A program made the translations under genes and the position numbers. A DNA stretch of 8,196 bases. Source: Chitinophagaceae bacterium (GTDB lineage: Bacteria > Bacteroidota > Bacteroidia > Chitinophagales > Chitinophagaceae). Under the pieces are notes generated by a model that worked only from the letters and a program-made list of their open reading frames with translations, searched no databases and was not told where the DNA came from. Below are positions 7,217 to 8,196 of the stretch, in pieces (the stretch's first letter is position 1; each line of letters begins with the position of its first letter). The stretch lies in contig CANHLV010000064.1 of NCBI GenBank assembly GCA_947461495.1, positions 1 to 8,196 on the forward strand. The letters are read 5' to 3'.

Positions 7217-7244
7217 CTAGAGACGACATGTTCCGATGGAACAT
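7216..7244. repeat. Left copy of the 29-base inverted repeat, with palindrome B (loop GAT)
   Basis: TCTAGAGACGA (7216-7226), one base C, then the perfect palindrome ATGTTCC, GAT, GGAACAT (7228-7244). The reverse complement of 7452-7480 matches this block at 27 of 29 positions; the two differences are the single base at 7227 and the first loop base. Confidence 0.9.
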
Positions 7245-7451
7245 TTTTGTTTTTGTTTGAATTGAAAAAGTATTATTGTATAAGAAATGTTTTAAAATCG
7301 ATTATAAATAGTTAATATTTTCCAAATAAATATCTCCTATCCAAAAAGACATTACATTATTACCACTAGGCAAATCACTAATCACAAAAAAATCAAAACA
7401 ATATTATTCGATAGAAACAACATAATTCTTTAATAATATTTCATCACTTTT
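7245..7451. other. AT-rich spacer between the two repeat modules, no gene seen
   Basis: These 207 bases are very AT-rich, with runs such as TTTTTGTTTTTG near the left side and CACAAAAAAATC in the middle. No reading frame of useful length is open on either strand. The only internal structure noticed is AATATTAT (7400-7407) with ATAATATT (7433-7440), which is weak in this composition. Confidence 0.6.
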
Positions 7452-7480
7452 ATGTTCCATAGGAACATCTCGTCTCTAGA
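7452..7480. repeat. Right copy of the 29-base inverted repeat, with palindrome C (loop ATA)
   Basis: The perfect palindrome ATGTTCC, ATA, GGAACAT (7452-7468), one base C, then TCGTCTCTAGA (7470-7480). It is inverted relative to 7216-7244 and matches it at 27 of 29 positions. The matching stops abruptly on the inner side of both copies. Confidence 0.9.
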
Positions 7481-7496
7481 ACCGTAAATTACGGTT
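7480..7496. repeat. Right middle hairpin
   Basis: AACCGTAA and TTACGGTT form a perfect 8-base inverted repeat around a single A. It is the positional counterpart of 7195-7216, different in sequence but again placed next to the TCTAGAGACGA block. Confidence 0.75.
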
Positions 7497-7500
7497 CGTT

Positions 7501-7515
7501 CGTTCCATCGGAACG
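7501..7515. repeat. Palindrome D (outer right), loop ATC
   Basis: CGTTCC, ATC, GGAACG: a perfect 6-base stem with a 3-base loop, preceded by a second CGTT step (7497-7500). Its core is the reverse complement of the core of palindrome B at 7228-7244. It lies 61 bases before the dapB ATG. Confidence 0.9.
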
Positions 7516-7552
7516 TTTGGTGAACAACAAAAAATCATTGTATCAATTGAAT

Positions 7553-7560
7553 TATATTTG
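7553..7560 (+). promoter_or_regulatory. -7 promoter box for dapB
   Basis: TATATTTG is an exact match to TAnnTTTG and would start transcription near 7567, about 10 bases ahead of the dapB ATG. A TTG at 7538-7540 is too close (12 bases) for a normal -33 element. The box lies outside the repeat cluster, so dapB can be transcribed independently of the parAB operon. Confidence 0.55.
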
Positions 7561-7576
7561 TTTCAAAATAAAATAA

Positions 7577-8196
7577 ATGAAAATTGCATTAATTGGTTAT
7601 GGCAAAATGGGAAAGGCAATTGAAGAAGTCGCCATCAAAAATGGACATGAAATCATATTGAAAATTTCATCACAAAACATATCTGATTTCAATTTTGAAA
7701 ATTTGCAACTAGCAGATGTCGCCATAGAATTTACCAACCCACATAGTGCAGTTGATAATTTAAAAAAATGTTTCGATGCGAATGTCCCTGTGGTTTGTGG
7801 CAGTACAGGCTGGCTAAACAAATGGCAAGAAATCGAAAATTATTGTACCGAAAAAAACGGCGCATTATTATTCGCCAGTAATTTCAGTGTGGGAGTCAAT
7901 ATATTTTTCGAACTGAATAAGAAATTGGCTGCATTGATGAACAATAGACCAGAATACAATATTTCCATTGAAGAAATTCATCACACACAGAAAAAAGATG
8001 CACCGAGTGGGACTGCCATCACATTAGCAGAGGGCATTTTAAACAATAACCAAAATAAAGAAAAATGGGTATTGGGTGAAACAGCAAACAATGTTGAATT
8101 GAGCATTACTAGCCAAAGAATCGATCCCGCTCCTGGCACACATATCATCAATTACAATTCTTCAATCGACAGTATTGAAATCAAACACACCGCGCA
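7577..8196 (+). CDS. dapB: 4-hydroxy-tetrahydrodipicolinate reductase, N-terminal 206 codons
   Basis: This cytoplasmic NAD(P)H-dependent reductase turns hydroxy-tetrahydrodipicolinate into tetrahydrodipicolinate, on the route to meso-diaminopimelate for peptidoglycan and to lysine. The start MKIALIGYGKMGKAIEEVA carries the nucleotide-binding GYGKMGK loop (7-13). IEFTNPHSAV is at 50-59, CGSTGW at 74-79 and NFSVGVN at 102-108. The catalytic block EEIHHTQKKDAPSGTA at 132-147 holds H135, H136 and K139, matching H159, H160 and K163 of the E. coli enzyme. The frame is open to the window edge and stops inside the conserved HTAR region, so only the C-terminal end is missing. It is the next gene of the conserved parAB-DUF5683 neighbourhood but is set apart by the transposase block, and it has its own -7 box. 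Confidence 0.95.
   Translation, partial: MKIALIGYGKMGKAIEEVAIKNGHEIILKISSQNISDFNFENLQLADVAIEFTNPHSAVDNLKKCFDANVPVVCGSTGWLNKWQEIENYCTEKNGALLFASNFSVGVNIFFELNKKLAALMNNRPEYNISIEEIHHTQKKDAPSGTAITLAEGILNNNQNKEKWVLGETANNVELSITSQRIDPAPGTHIINYNSSIDSIEIKHTA

Larger units (their letters stand above)
6687..7515 (+). mobile_element. Transposase gene plus BIME-like inverted palindrome cluster
   Basis: The Y1 transposase gene and the four-palindrome region downstream are read here as one unit, inserted between DUF5683 and dapB. The outer limits are uncertain: Y1 enzymes make no target duplication, and no matching palindrome lies left of the gene. The right limit is set at the last palindrome. In enterobacteria and pseudomonads, RAYT genes lie beside REP hairpins arranged as opposed pairs (BIMEs). 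The arrangement here is similar but with different sequences. Confidence 0.5.

Noticed and set aside
7229..7243. TGTTCC-GAT-GGAACA as a parS site for the nearby ParB
   Set aside because: The outer arms equal those of some parS sites, but parS is a 16-base even palindrome with a CACGTG core. Here the centre is odd and the core is absent. The same palindrome class recurs with variable outer bases beside the transposase, which explains it better.
6627..7410. TATTATTCG at 6627-6635 and 7402-7410 as element ends or target duplication
   Set aside because: A 9-base AT-rich match is expected by chance here, the second copy lies inside the spacer between the modules, and Y1 transposases do not make target duplications.
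7175..7515. Repeats as a CRISPR array
   Set aside because: The repeats are short, inverted relative to each other and irregularly spaced, with no uniform spacers and no cas genes.
7597..7821. Minus-strand open frame of 74 codons
   Set aside because: It is a shadow of dapB, whose plus-strand motifs are unmistakable.

Overview
The window comes from the chromosome of an AT-rich member of the Bacteroidota. Four things point there: TAnnTTTG-type -7 promoter boxes, A-rich start regions without Shine-Dalgarno sequences, a DUF5683 protein, and the gene order parA-parB-DUF5683-dapB. I cannot fix the family or genus from this sequence alone.

Layout. Positions 1-170 (minus strand) hold the start of an exported, probably outer-membrane beta-barrel protein that runs off the left edge. 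A 364-base gap follows. It holds a candidate promoter and a leader that can fold into a branched RNA structure just ahead of a DEAD-box RNA helicase gene (535-2289, plus). A strong hairpin terminator at 2296-2322 separates the helicase from a convergent two-gene unit on the minus strand: an NADPH-dependent FMN reductase-like flavoprotein (3583-4083), followed 7 bases later by a membrane-anchored metallophosphoesterase (2325-3575).

Divergent from that unit, the plus strand carries the chromosome partitioning pair parA (4245-5045) and parB (5089-5997). An exported DUF5683 protein follows, and its ATG shares a base with the parB stop (5997-6578). The right end holds the first 206 codons of dapB (7577 onward), the dihydrodipicolinate reductase of the diaminopimelate/lysine pathway.

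Between DUF5683 and dapB, about 1 kb is occupied by a single-copy Y1 (HUH) transposase of the REP-associated type (6687-7148). Next to it is an elaborate inverted repeat system at 7175-7515: four near-perfect GTTCC-nnn-GGAAC palindromes, two further hairpins of unrelated sequence, and an 11-base block TCTAGAGACGA, arranged as two opposed modules. This is the accessory part of the window and its most interesting signal. It looks like a Bacteroidota counterpart of a RAYT gene with its BIME-type repeats, sitting inside an otherwise housekeeping gene cluster.
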